This document shows positions 1-6,776 of a DNA stretch of 34,381 bases, in pieces. Every line of letters starts with the position of its first letter. Positions within the stretch are counted from its first letter, which is position 1. This stretch comes from Candidatus Roseilinea sp. NK_OTU-006 (lineage in GTDB: Bacteria > Chloroflexota > Anaerolineae > J036 > Brachytrichaceae): assembly GCF_012931985.1 (NCBI RefSeq), contig NZ_JAAFGM010000032.1, forward strand, positions 1 to 34,381. Reading direction: 5' to 3'. Below the pieces are notes generated by a model. That model was not told the origin of the DNA, did no database searches, and was given only the letters and a program-made list of their open reading frames with translations. Position numbers and translations under genes: made by a program.

Positions 1-475
1 TCAACTCCGGCGTTTCGTTGCAGGCGAACCCGAACATCATGCCCTGGTCGCCGGCGCCGATACGCTCGATCTCATCCTCGCTCTGGCTATGGCGCACCTC
101 AAATGCTGCGTCCACGCCCTGCGCGATATCGGGCGATTGGCTGGCGATGGCGACCTGCACGCCGCAGGTGTTGCCGTCGAAGCCTTTGTCGGAGGAGTCA
201 AAACCGATTTCTTTGACCACCTGGCGCACCAGTTGATCGAAGTTGACAAAGGCGCGCGTGGTGATCTCGCCGAGGCACAGCACGAAGCCGGTCTTCACTG
301 CCGTCTCGCAGGCAACGCGGCTCATCGGGTCTTGGGCCAGGCAGGCATCGAGCACAGCGTCGGAGATCTGGTCGCACATTTTGTCGGGATGCCCTTCGGT
401 CACCGATTCCGAGGTGAAGAAGAGCTGGGGGGATTTCATGAAGCTGTTCACGGCGAGCTCTCTCTGGTTCATCAT
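1..475 (-). CDS. metK: S-adenosylmethionine synthetase, N-terminal part (cut by window edge)
   Basis: Makes S-adenosylmethionine from methionine and ATP in the cytoplasm. About 158 codons are present, and the reading frame stays open to base 1. Near the N-terminus the translation contains the hallmark [11 protein letters not shown] segment, followed by [16 protein letters not shown], and further on [19 protein letters not shown], the conserved ATP-binding loop. Two adjacent ATG codons (473-475 and 470-472) can serve as start, and neither has a strong Shine-Dalgarno sequence. The gene is preceded on its own strand by a SAM-I riboswitch and intrinsic terminator, which fits feedback control by its product. 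The family is normally about 390-410 residues, so roughly 60 percent lies outside the window. Identification is very safe from the motifs. Confidence 0.97.
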   Translation of the reverse strand, partial: MMNQRELAVNSFMKSPQLFFTSESVTEGHPDKMCDQISDAVLDACLAQDPMSRVACETAVKTGFVLCLGEITTRAFVNFDQLVRQVVKEIGFDSSDKGFDGNTCGVQVAIASQSPDIAQGVDAAFEVRHSQSEDEIERIGAGDQGMMFGFACNETPEL

Positions 476-533
476 CTTGTTTCGGGTGCGTTGCGCATGA
501 TTACTCTGCGCTCTGTTTCAACTCATCAGGCAA

Positions 534-572
534 AAGAATTGCCCTCTTGCGCTCGATGAGAGGCAAGAGGGC
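534..572 (-). terminator. Riboswitch-controlled intrinsic terminator in the metK leader
   Basis: On the minus strand GCCCTCTTGC and GCAAGAGGGC form a perfect 10-bp stem (arms at 563-572 and 541-550), followed by the T-rich stretch TTCTTTT. The 5' arm and loop contain GCCTCTCATC (555-564), exactly complementary to the 3' strand of the riboswitch P1 helix. An antiterminator can therefore compete with the terminator when SAM is absent. Confidence 0.88.
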
Positions 573-595
573 GCTGGTCGCTCATACGCGCTCGC

Positions 596-723
<128 letters not shown>

Positions 724-736
724 CGGAGCAATGTCC

Positions 737-742
737 ATTTTA
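737..742 (-). promoter_or_regulatory. Candidate -10 box for the metK leader
   Basis: TAAAAT on the minus strand lies 13 bases upstream of the riboswitch P1 helix, so transcription would begin just before the aptamer. No convincing -35 hexamer is seen at the right distance. The position is the main support. Confidence 0.35.
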
Positions 743-807
743 CCTTGCCGGCTCGTCGGTCGGGCGCGGGGCGCGGGGGTTGCTTCACGCTGCATTGGAG
801 ACGATAC

Positions 808-1758
808 TTGAGCGCTGTGAAGGGAATTGCGCATTTTGCCTCTGGTTTGTGCGTGGCTTCGTTCGTGCCAGGCGTGGTTGAACAGGCGGCCCAAGGGGGA
901 TTGCTCATCGCGTTGGGTGGGGCTTGCGCCATGTTGCCTGATACGCTGGACTTTCGCTTTGCCAAGTTCATCGAGCGGCGTGATGCGGACATCATCCCAG
1001 ATCGAGCCTATCCCAATCCACAAGCGTTGGCCGAGGCGCTAGCGCATCAGTTCGCGCTGGTCCAGCCGAAGCAGCCACGTGTCGTACAGCTTCACCCGCT
1101 ACGCCTGGGGGTGGTGAATTGGGTGACGTACGCCGTGCGTTTTGACAGCGCCCGCGGAGAGGTGGTGGTGACGATGAACGGTGTGGAAGGGCGGGCGCAT
1201 GTGGGGACGCTGGATTACCGTTACGATGGTGCGCTGGAAGTCATCGAGCTGGGCGGTCCATCGTTGCGCTTGTCCCGAGGGACGCGCGGTTACTGCGTTG
1301 AGTTTTTGCCCTGGCACCGCCAGTGGTCGCATTCGCTCGTGTTGGCCGCGGCGCTTGGTCTCGCGCTGGCGATGGCGCTCGGCTCGCTGGCCGGCTGGGT
1401 GGGTGGATTGGGCTACGCCGTGCACGTGCTGGAAGATCAACTGGGCTACTTGGGTTCTAACTTGTTTTGGCCGTTCACACGGCGGCGTTTCGACGGCCTG
1501 CGCTTGCTGCATGCTAGCGATGCCATCCCCAACACGGTCACGGTGTGGGTGTCGTTGATGTTGCTGTTGCTCAATTTGGATCGCGCACAAGAGATGCCGT
1601 TGATCGCCAGCGGGCCATTCCTTGGTTTTGCCGTGTTGGCGCCGGTGGCGCTGTTGATTGCGATCTATGCGCGACGCAAGTGGCGGCGCTATGTGGCGTC
1701 GCTGGAGGTTGAGCGCAACCGCGATGTCCTGGCTGAAAGTGAGGACGCGGTGAGCTAG
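808..1758 (+). CDS. YdjM-like (LexA-binding, inner-membrane putative metal-dependent hydrolase) protein
   Basis: A predicted inner-membrane protein of about 316 residues. The scattered motif set of the YdjM/PF04307 family is visible: an N-terminal histidine (IAHFASG, His9), LPDTLDF (residues 43-49), WHRQWSHS (169-176) and YAVHVLED (203-210). Hydrophobic segments lie around residues 14-42, 178-205, 255-275 and 285-305. The gap of about 120 residues between the PD motif and the HR..HS motif is longer than I expect for the family and is filled with beta-like sequence. The TTG start at 808 is chosen because TTGGAG lies seven bases upstream and because it places the first motif histidine near the terminus; the frame is also open further upstream. 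The substrate is unknown. It is divergent from metK and shares a CTAG stop overlap with the next minus-strand element. Confidence 0.8.
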   Translation: MSAVKGIAHFASGLCVASFVPGVVEQAAQGGLLIALGGACAMLPDTLDFRFAKFIERRDADIIPDRAYPNPQALAEALAHQFALVQPKQPRVVQLHPLRLGVVNWVTYAVRFDSARGEVVVTMNGVEGRAHVGTLDYRYDGALEVIELGGPSLRLSRGTRGYCVEFLPWHRQWSHSLVLAAALGLALAMALGSLAGWVGGLGYAVHVLEDQLGYLGSNLFWPFTRRRFDGLRLLHASDAIPNTVTVWVSLMLLLLNLDRAQEMPLIASGPFLGFAVLAPVALLIAIYARRKWRRYVASLEVERNRDVLAESEDAVS

Positions 1759-2169
1759 AGAAATTGCGTGGGCACGCGGGCGGCGCACCACACCCACTCC
1801 TGTGCGGCACGCACGCTGCGCACGATCTTGGCCAGGTTGCCTTTAAGCTTAAGCTGGTTCGCCATCAGCGCCTTGATCGGGTCCACTTCGCGCTGGAGGA
1901 CACGCCGACAATTTTTTGGCCGGCGCCCAGATGCGGAATTCAGGATTGCGCTCGCTTTCGTCCTGCGCCAGAAAGCTTTGCGGCGCACGTCGCGCCAGAG
2001 GCCCCAAATAATCAACTTGCGTGTGCTTTCGGGCCGTCCGGCTTCCGGTTCAACGATGCACCAGAAGTCGCCCTCCCAGGTCTGGGCTGCCTCGCGGTAG
2101 GCGGCGCTGGCGTTGATGGGCGTCTTTGAAGGCAGCGGCCCATTCAGACGCGGCAAAGGGGATGCGCAT
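1755..2169 (-). pseudogene. SCP-2 sterol-carrier domain protein, broken by frameshifts
   Basis: The conceptual protein begins at ATG 2167-2169 (MRIPFAASEWAAAFKDA), continues in another frame as INASAAYREAAQTWEGDFW, shifts to LAQDESERNPEFRIWAPAK, and returns to RRVLQREVDPIKALMANQL followed by KLKGNLAKIVRSV. These blocks line up in order with SCP-2-like lipid-transfer proteins (ligand-binding fold, about 130 residues). Three single-base shifts are needed, near 2118-2120 (a run of three G), 1971-1974, and 1912-1917 (a run of six T). Two lie in homopolymers, so sequencing or assembly indels are possible; otherwise the gene is decayed. The final stop shares CTAG with the convergent membrane-protein gene. 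An intact but different SCP-2 protein is at 32176-32496. Confidence 0.75.
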
Positions 2170-2401
2170 GGTCTAAGGCTGCTTTGGCAGAGGCCATTGC
2201 ACAGGTGCCGGATGATGCCGAGCTGCGATCATGGGCTGCGAGACTGGCGCCATCGAGCGGAGCCGGCAGTTTGGATGGGATACAATCGTGTTTCTAATGG
2301 CCGCGCTGTTCGAGCGGCTGGTTGATGCGCGTACACATGAGCGAGTGTATGACGAAGGACATGCACTCCTGCCTTGTGCCGGTCGCTAGGGAGGTGCTTG
2401 G
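2170..2401 (+). other. Intergenic region with gene-like debris and a possible promoter
   Basis: The stretch holds no clear full gene. An open frame ending at TAA 2295-2297 reads ALAEAIAQVPDDAELRSWAA, which resembles the tail of a helical repeat protein and may be debris. TACAAT at 2281-2286 is a possible -10 box (GGGATACAATCG) for the downstream radical SAM gene, without a clear -35. A small frame at 2297-2389 is listed separately. Confidence 0.35.
2297..2389 (+). CDS. Possible 30-residue leader peptide or upstream remnant of the radical SAM gene
   Basis: ATG 2297-2299 overlaps the preceding TAA (TAATG) and opens 30 codons beginning MAALFERLVDARTHERVYDE and ending at TAG 2387-2389. The frame is the same as that of the radical SAM gene that starts at 2402, so only one stop codon separates them. 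It could be a translated leader, an old N-terminus cut off by a nonsense mutation, or chance. No ribosome-binding site of its own is evident. I do not recognise the sequence. Confidence 0.3.
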   Translation: MAALFERLVDARTHERVYDEGHALLPCAGR

Positions 2402-3544
2402 TTGAACACGGTTGAGATCGAGGCGACGAATGAATGCAACACACGTTGCCTACACTGCCCACATGAAACCATTACCCGCCCGAAAGGCAAGATGACGTGG
2501 GAGACTTTTCAGGTCGTGGCGGACAAAGTGCTGGCGTATGGCAAAACGCAGGCCATTGATTTCGCCGGCATGGGCGAGCCGACGCTGAACCCCCATCTGC
2601 CGCGCTTCATCGCCTACTTCAAAGGCAAAATCCCGACCTACATCACCACCAACGCCTCGGCGCTGACGCCGAAGAACGTCGAGCGTTTGATCGAGGCCGG
2701 CCTGGGGACGCTGATCATCAGCTACAACGGTGCCGACGCTGAAACCTATGAGCTGATGATGGGCGGCCTGAACTTCGAGCGCGCTGAGAAGTATATCGCC
2801 CATGCGGTGCAACTTGCCCAAGGGCGGATGCGCGTGGTGGCAAATGTCAGCGTGACCCGCCAGACCCGCCCAAAACTGGCCGAAATCCGCCGCCGGCTGA
2901 ACGACCTGGGCATCGAGAAAATTTCTTTCTCGCTGTGCCACAACCGCGGCGGGCATCTGAAAGGCGACGGCATCTGCGACACACCTATCCCCCCGCGCAG
3001 CATCAAGCAGTGCGATATTTTCGACTACACCCTGTTCGTGGCGTGGACCGGCGAGGTGCTGGCCTGTTGCCATGACTTGGATGGCGTGGGCAAGATCGGC
3101 AATTTGGTGACGCAACCTCTGGAAGACATCGTGCGATACAAAGAAGGGTTGCGCGGACAAGGCGCTATCTTCCCGATGTGTGCAACGTGCAACGATCTGT
3201 ATCGCTTCAGCGGACAGGCGAATATAGCCGGCACGCCGGTCAGCGAATGGGTGTATGCGTTACATGCCGATCAGTCGGAACTGGCCAACTTATACATCGC
3301 GGCGTTGCGCCAGCGCGATGCTCTGGTCGAGGCGCAGCATGCACAAACCGATCAGGCGCGCAGCGAGGCGGAACAGTACAAACAACAGTTGGCCGAGGTC
3401 GAGAGCCGGCTGGCTGCGCTGGAGGCGCGCGCCCAGCGCGCCGAAGCGCTGGTATCAGCTTACGAGCAGGGGCGCTTCATACGCTTGGTGCGCACGTTGA
3501 AAAGAGCTACCGGGCAAATCGTCCCACGCGCTGAGGGCCAGTGA
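2402..3544 (+). CDS. Radical SAM protein with SPASM-like cysteines and C-terminal coiled coil
   Basis: Cytoplasmic radical SAM enzyme of 380 residues. The [4Fe-4S]-binding motif CNTRCLHC is at residues 12-19, unusually close to the terminus, and GMGEPTLNP (57-65) is the typical SAM-contact region. Later cysteines C204, C222, C223, C260 and C263 look like a SPASM-type auxiliary cluster domain. Residues about 295-355 form a long charged coiled coil, and the protein ends with the basic amphipathic stretch GRFIRLVRTLKRAT. The TTG start is well supported by GGAGG at 2390-2394, seven bases upstream. The stop overlaps the next GTG (GTGA). The substrate cannot be named. Position at the head of a glycosyltransferase cluster suggests modification of a sugar or a cell-surface precursor, and the coiled coil suggests a partner. 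Confidence 0.85.
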   Translation: MNTVEIEATNECNTRCLHCPHETITRPKGKMTWETFQVVADKVLAYGKTQAIDFAGMGEPTLNPHLPRFIAYFKGKIPTYITTNASALTPKNVERLIEAGLGTLIISYNGADAETYELMMGGLNFERAEKYIAHAVQLAQGRMRVVANVSVTRQTRPKLAEIRRRLNDLGIEKISFSLCHNRGGHLKGDGICDTPIPPRSIKQCDIFDYTLFVAWTGEVLACCHDLDGVGKIGNLVTQPLEDIVRYKEGLRGQGAIFPMCATCNDLYRFSGQANIAGTPVSEWVYALHADQSELANLYIAALRQRDALVEAQHAQTDQARSEAEQYKQQLAEVESRLAALEARAQRAEALVSAYEQGRFIRLVRTLKRATGQIVPRAEGQ

Positions 3545-3769
3545 ACACTGCGATAGAGTTTTGCAACGTCTCCAAAGTCTTTCGGCTGCAACACGACCGG
3601 CCGCGCGCGGTTCACAGCATTGCCCGGCGGCACGCGCGAGCGATACGGGATCATCGCGCTGGAAGGGCAGTGGCATCACGCCAGTTTCGAGGATGCGGGG
3701 ATGAACGCGCCGGCGCGCATACATGAGCGCAGCAACGGCGCCTTTGAAACGGCGCTGCCTGGGCGGTGA
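3541..3769 (+). pseudogene. Chimeric remnant: polysaccharide ABC-transporter ATPase N-terminus joined to an unknown tail
   Basis: A GTG at 3541 overlaps the upstream stop and opens NTAIEFCNVSKVFRLQHDR, which matches the start of Wzt/TagH-type ATPases of polysaccharide exporters. The similarity ends after about 25 residues and no Walker A motif follows. In another frame the sequence reads GGTRERYGIIALEGQWHHAS and ends ETALPGR at TGA 3767-3769, three bases before the next glycosyltransferase, at the spacing expected of a real gene end. The simplest reading is an internal deletion that joined the start of an exporter gene to the end of another gene. I do not recognise the tail. Confidence 0.6.
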
Positions 3770-3772
3770 CGC

Positions 3773-5518
3773 ATGACGCGACTGCTGATCATCAGCCACG
3801 ACATCATCGGCGAGCGCATGGCCGGGGTGGGGATTCGATACTGGGAGATCGCGCGCGCATTAGCCCAAGATCCCGCCTTGCAGGTGACACTTGCTGCGCC
3901 ATCCGGCTCTACTGCTGACAGCAATTTTGGCGGCCAGTTCATGGTGTACGACGAGAATCTCGGCGGGCTTAGCCAGGCTATTGCTTGCAGCGATGTGGTA
4001 TTTGCTTATCCGGACATGATCTGGCGGTGCCGCGCAGCGCTGTCACAATTTGCCAAGCCGGTAGTTGTGGATGGATATGACATCACACTGCTGGAGCATC
4101 TTGCGCTTGACTACCCAGCCGTTGGATTGCGTGAACGCCTGACCTGGCATGCTGAATATCAGCGCATGATGGCGTATGTGCTTGAACGAGGCGACTTCTT
4201 CCTGGCTGCCACAGAGCGTCAACGCGATTGGTGGCTGGGCATGCTGGCGGCTGCTGGCCGAATCAACCCGCTCACCTATCGCGCTGATCCTACCTTGCGC
4301 CAACTCGTTAACTTGTTGCCTTATGGACTGCCGGATGATCCACCCACCCACACCCGCCCGGTGATGCGCGGCGTGATCGAAGGGATTGGGCCTCAAGACA
4401 AGATTGTATTGTGGGGCGGGGGTGTGTGGGAATGGTTGGATCCGTTGACGCTCATTCGCGCAGCGGCACAGATTGCCTCGCGGCGCTCTGATGTGAAATT
4501 TGTGTTTCCAGGTGTGCGCCATCCGGCCAATCAACCCGCTCAAACGATGCCCGTCCAGCAACAAGTAAGTGAGTTGGCTGCCTCGCTTGGCCTTCTCAAC
4601 CGCGTGGTCTTTTTGGGTGATTGGGTCGCCTATAAGGACTGGCCCAGTTACTTGCTCGAATCGGATATTGGGGTGTCATTGCACCACGATCATCTGGAAG
4701 CGCACTTTTCGGCCCGCACACGCGTGCTGAGCTATCTGTGGGCCGGCTTGCCGATGGTGCTTACGCGCGGCGATGCGCTGGCCGAACGTATGGCGCAGGC
4801 GAGCATAGCCCATCTGGTAGCAGAAAACGACGCCGATGCAGTCGCAATTGCCATCGAAGATTTACTCTCACAGCCGCGTAGCGAGATTTCTGCCAAGTTG
4901 AGCACCCTGCGCAGCGCATATCATTGGTCTAAAACAGTTCAGGCGTTGCGATCTTTTTGTCTGCGTCCTACCCGCGCGCCAGACAGATCGCCCCAAGCTA
5001 CAACAGCAATTGCCGAACTCGAATCCACGCCGGCGACCGAGTCGAGCGCCGATCTACGATCTGGGACCTCTCCGCCGGCTCTCCATCAACCAACCATGAA
5101 GCGTTCCTCCAATTTACCCGAGCTAGAGCTTGCCCAACCGGCCAGTTTCCTGGCGCGCCTACTGTCGCCACTGCTAGATGCGCTGGTTTTTTGGTGGCTT
5201 AAGAAGATGGTCTTGCAGCAAAATCAAATCAACTGTTCTTTGCTCGATACGCTGAACAGCATCCAGGCGGCTGTGGCGGACCTGGCCGGCCAGCAGCAGC
5301 ACACCCATGCAGTGGTGATGGACCTGGCCGTCCAGCAGCAGCACACCCATGCGGTGGTGATGGACCTGGCCGGCCAGCAGCAGCACACCCATGCGGTGGT
5401 GATGGACCTGGCCGGCCAGCAGCAGCATACCCATAGGGTGGTGGCGCATTTGGCCGAGCGATTAACGGATGCAGAACACTTGCAAACCGACTTGATCGCC
5501 GAAATAGCCAAGCAGTGA
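3773..5518 (+). CDS. GT4-like glycosyltransferase with C-terminal tandem coiled-coil repeat
   Basis: A 581-residue putative nucleotide-sugar-dependent glycosyltransferase of the GT-B fold. The N-terminal Rossmann half starts LLIISHDIIGERMAGVGIRY, and the second half contains IVLWGGGVWEWLDP and the donor-site region HFSARTRVLSYLWAGLPMV (about residues 310-330). The acidic pair usual in GT4 (E-x7-E) is not obvious. After about residue 400 comes a low-complexity linker, a hydrophobic segment near 460-480 (SFLARLLSPLLDALVFWW) that could touch the membrane, then four 14-residue repeats (503-558) with heptad spacing, predicted coiled coil. It starts three bases after the remnant upstream and ends four bases before the next GT2 start codon, so it is operonic. 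Sugar specificity is unknown. The repeat extension is the unusual part. Confidence 0.83.
   Translation: MTRLLIISHDIIGERMAGVGIRYWEIARALAQDPALQVTLAAPSGSTADSNFGGQFMVYDENLGGLSQAIACSDVVFAYPDMIWRCRAALSQFAKPVVVDGYDITLLEHLALDYPAVGLRERLTWHAEYQRMMAYVLERGDFFLAATERQRDWWLGMLAAAGRINPLTYRADPTLRQLVNLLPYGLPDDPPTHTRPVMRGVIEGIGPQDKIVLWGGGVWEWLDPLTLIRAAAQIASRRSDVKFVFPGVRHPANQPAQTMPVQQQVSELAASLGLLNRVVFLGDWVAYKDWPSYLLESDIGVSLHHDHLEAHFSARTRVLSYLWAGLPMVLTRGDALAERMAQASIAHLVAENDADAVAIAIEDLLSQPRSEISAKLSTLRSAYHWSKTVQALRSFCLRPTRAPDRSPQATTAIAELESTPATESSADLRSGTSPPALHQPTMKRSSNLPELELAQPASFLARLLSPLLDALVFWWLKKMVLQQNQINCSLLDTLNSIQAAVADLAGQQQHTHAVVMDLAVQQQHTHAVVMDLAGQQQHTHAVVMDLAGQQQHTHRVVAHLAERLTDAEHLQTDLIAEIAKQ
5279..5446 (+). 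repeat. Four in-frame 42-bp tandem repeats
   Basis: Units start at 5279, 5321, 5363 and 5405. Each encodes DLAGQQQHTHAVVM with small changes: G to V in unit 2, and AVVM to RVVA in unit 4. Fourteen residues equal two heptads, so copy number can change without breaking the frame or the coiled-coil phase. Near-identity of the middle units suggests recent duplication. Confidence 0.93.
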
Positions 5519-5522
5519 AGTG

Positions 5523-6533
5523 ATGAAATCGGTCGTTGTGCTGGTGACATGGAACGGAGCCTCACACGTCGAATCATGCCTGCAATCTCTGATTCGACAG
5601 ACGCGTCCACCTCAGGCACTGATTGTGATCGACAACGCCAGCCGTGATGACACATTGCACATCGTCAATGCACATCGCGCACAACTGGCCGCCGTTGGAA
5701 CCGAGTTGCAGGTCACATCTAATGAGGTCAACGTAGGATTTACGTGCGCAGCAAACCAGGGGATGCGCTACGCGCTCAGCAAGCCGACAGATGCTGAGAT
5801 CGTGGTGTTACTCAATCAAGACACAGTGGTTCATGAGAAGTGGATGGAAGCACTGGAAGACGCTTTCTTGCAATGGCCTAAGGCAGGCGCTGTAGGCTGC
5901 AAGATTTTTTATCCAGATGGCGTGACCATCCAACACGCCGGCGGCATGCTGAGTCGGCCTCGGCTAGTTGGTTCACACCACGGACATCACAAACCGAATG
6001 TGCCGGAGTATGACGTCCCGCGCGAGGTGGATTTTGTGACCGGCGCCGCGATGGCGCTTCGCGGAAGCGCGCTTGAGCAGGTGGGGGTCTTCAACGAGAT
6101 CTTTTCACCGGGCTACTACGAAGATGTAGAACTGTGCGCGCGCATGCGCGCTGCGAATTGGCAGGTATGGTATTGCCCGTCGGCAACCCTCAAACACGCT
6201 GAGTCGGCATCGTTTACAGATTGGATGGAGAGATGGACGCTCAGCCATCGCAATCGCCTTTTGTTTGCGCTGATGCACATGCGCGACGCGTGCTTTCGTC
6301 GCGACTTTGAGCAAGCCGAGGCCAAATTCTTGCAGGAGGAAGCGCAGTTGGATGAGCGCCGGGCGCTGTCGCTTGCCTATGGGCGCGCCATGCTCATGGC
6401 CAGGCGCGTGTTTGCAGAGGGCGGTAGCAGCCCGCCGATGGCTCATCCCGAGATCATTCATGCCGCAGTCGATGTTTTGGCTCGATTGAGGCACTTGTGT
6501 TTGAAACTCAGCAAAGAGGCAATCGTCGCATGA
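5523..6533 (+). CDS. Family 2 glycosyltransferase (rhamnosyltransferase-like)
   Basis: A GT-A fold glycosyltransferase of 336 residues from the ATG at 5523; GTG at 5520 is an alternative. Visible motifs are VVLVTWNGASHVESCLQSL at the N-terminus, VIDNASRDDT (donor-binding loop), NVGFTCAANQGMRYAL, the metal-binding LLNQD, and GYYEDVELCARMRAANWQV, the typical ED region of the acceptor half. This is the WbbL/rhamnosyltransferase-like subgroup, which adds sugars to polysaccharide or lipid-linked acceptors at the inner face of the membrane. The stop overlaps the next start as ATGA. Actual donor and acceptor are not deducible. Confidence 0.9.
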   Translation: MKSVVVLVTWNGASHVESCLQSLIRQTRPPQALIVIDNASRDDTLHIVNAHRAQLAAVGTELQVTSNEVNVGFTCAANQGMRYALSKPTDAEIVVLLNQDTVVHEKWMEALEDAFLQWPKAGAVGCKIFYPDGVTIQHAGGMLSRPRLVGSHHGHHKPNVPEYDVPREVDFVTGAAMALRGSALEQVGVFNEIFSPGYYEDVELCARMRAANWQVWYCPSATLKHAESASFTDWMERWTLSHRNRLLFALMHMRDACFRRDFEQAEAKFLQEEAQLDERRALSLAYGRAMLMARRVFAEGGSSPPMAHPEIIHAAVDVLARLRHLCLKLSKEAIVA

Positions 6534-6773
6534 ATCGCACACGCATCGTGGAGGTTCGCCGTTTTGAACTGCCCGAAGATCGGCTGATCGGTGTGGGTAT
6601 TGATCTTCCTGTAGCCAATCAGTATCAAGGACGTTAATCTGCAAAAGCATCGCACAGTGGATGATGCGATGCAATCCATCGGTCGCTGGCGGCGGGAACT
6701 TAGCCCAGCGCTTCAGGCGGTGATGAATGATGCTTTTCGAGACAGCCTGCGCGCGTTTGGCTATAGCGTGTGA
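6530..6773 (+). pseudogene. Chimeric remnant ending in a sulfotransferase-like C-terminus
   Basis: ATG 6530 overlaps the previous stop (ATGA) and gives a 35-residue frame beginning MNRTRIVEVRRFELPEDRLI and stopping at 6637. In another frame, from about 6615 to TGA 6771-6773, the sequence reads QKHRTVDDAMQSIGRWRREL then SPALQAVMNDAFRDSLRAFG. The motif GRWRREL-(S)P and the helical tail resemble the C-terminus of bacterial sulfotransferases that decorate glycans. Start and end look genuine but the roughly 200 or more catalytic residues between are absent, so a large internal deletion plus a frame change is likely. The same kind of remnant is seen at 3541-3769. Confidence 0.6.
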
Positions 6774-6776
6774 TGA

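Noticed and set aside
2450-3160. 236-codon minus-strand frame opposite the radical SAM gene
   Set aside because: The plus strand has the clear radical SAM cysteines and ribosome-binding site; the minus frame shows no recognisable domain.
3599-3640. Resemblance to Fibrobacter-type FISUMP repeats (FTALPGG)
   Set aside because: Only one short match, no second repeat and no tryptophan-serine end; probably chance.
5279-5446. Regular repeats that could suggest a CRISPR array
   Set aside because: Units are directly adjacent without spacers and keep one reading frame inside a glycosyltransferase gene.
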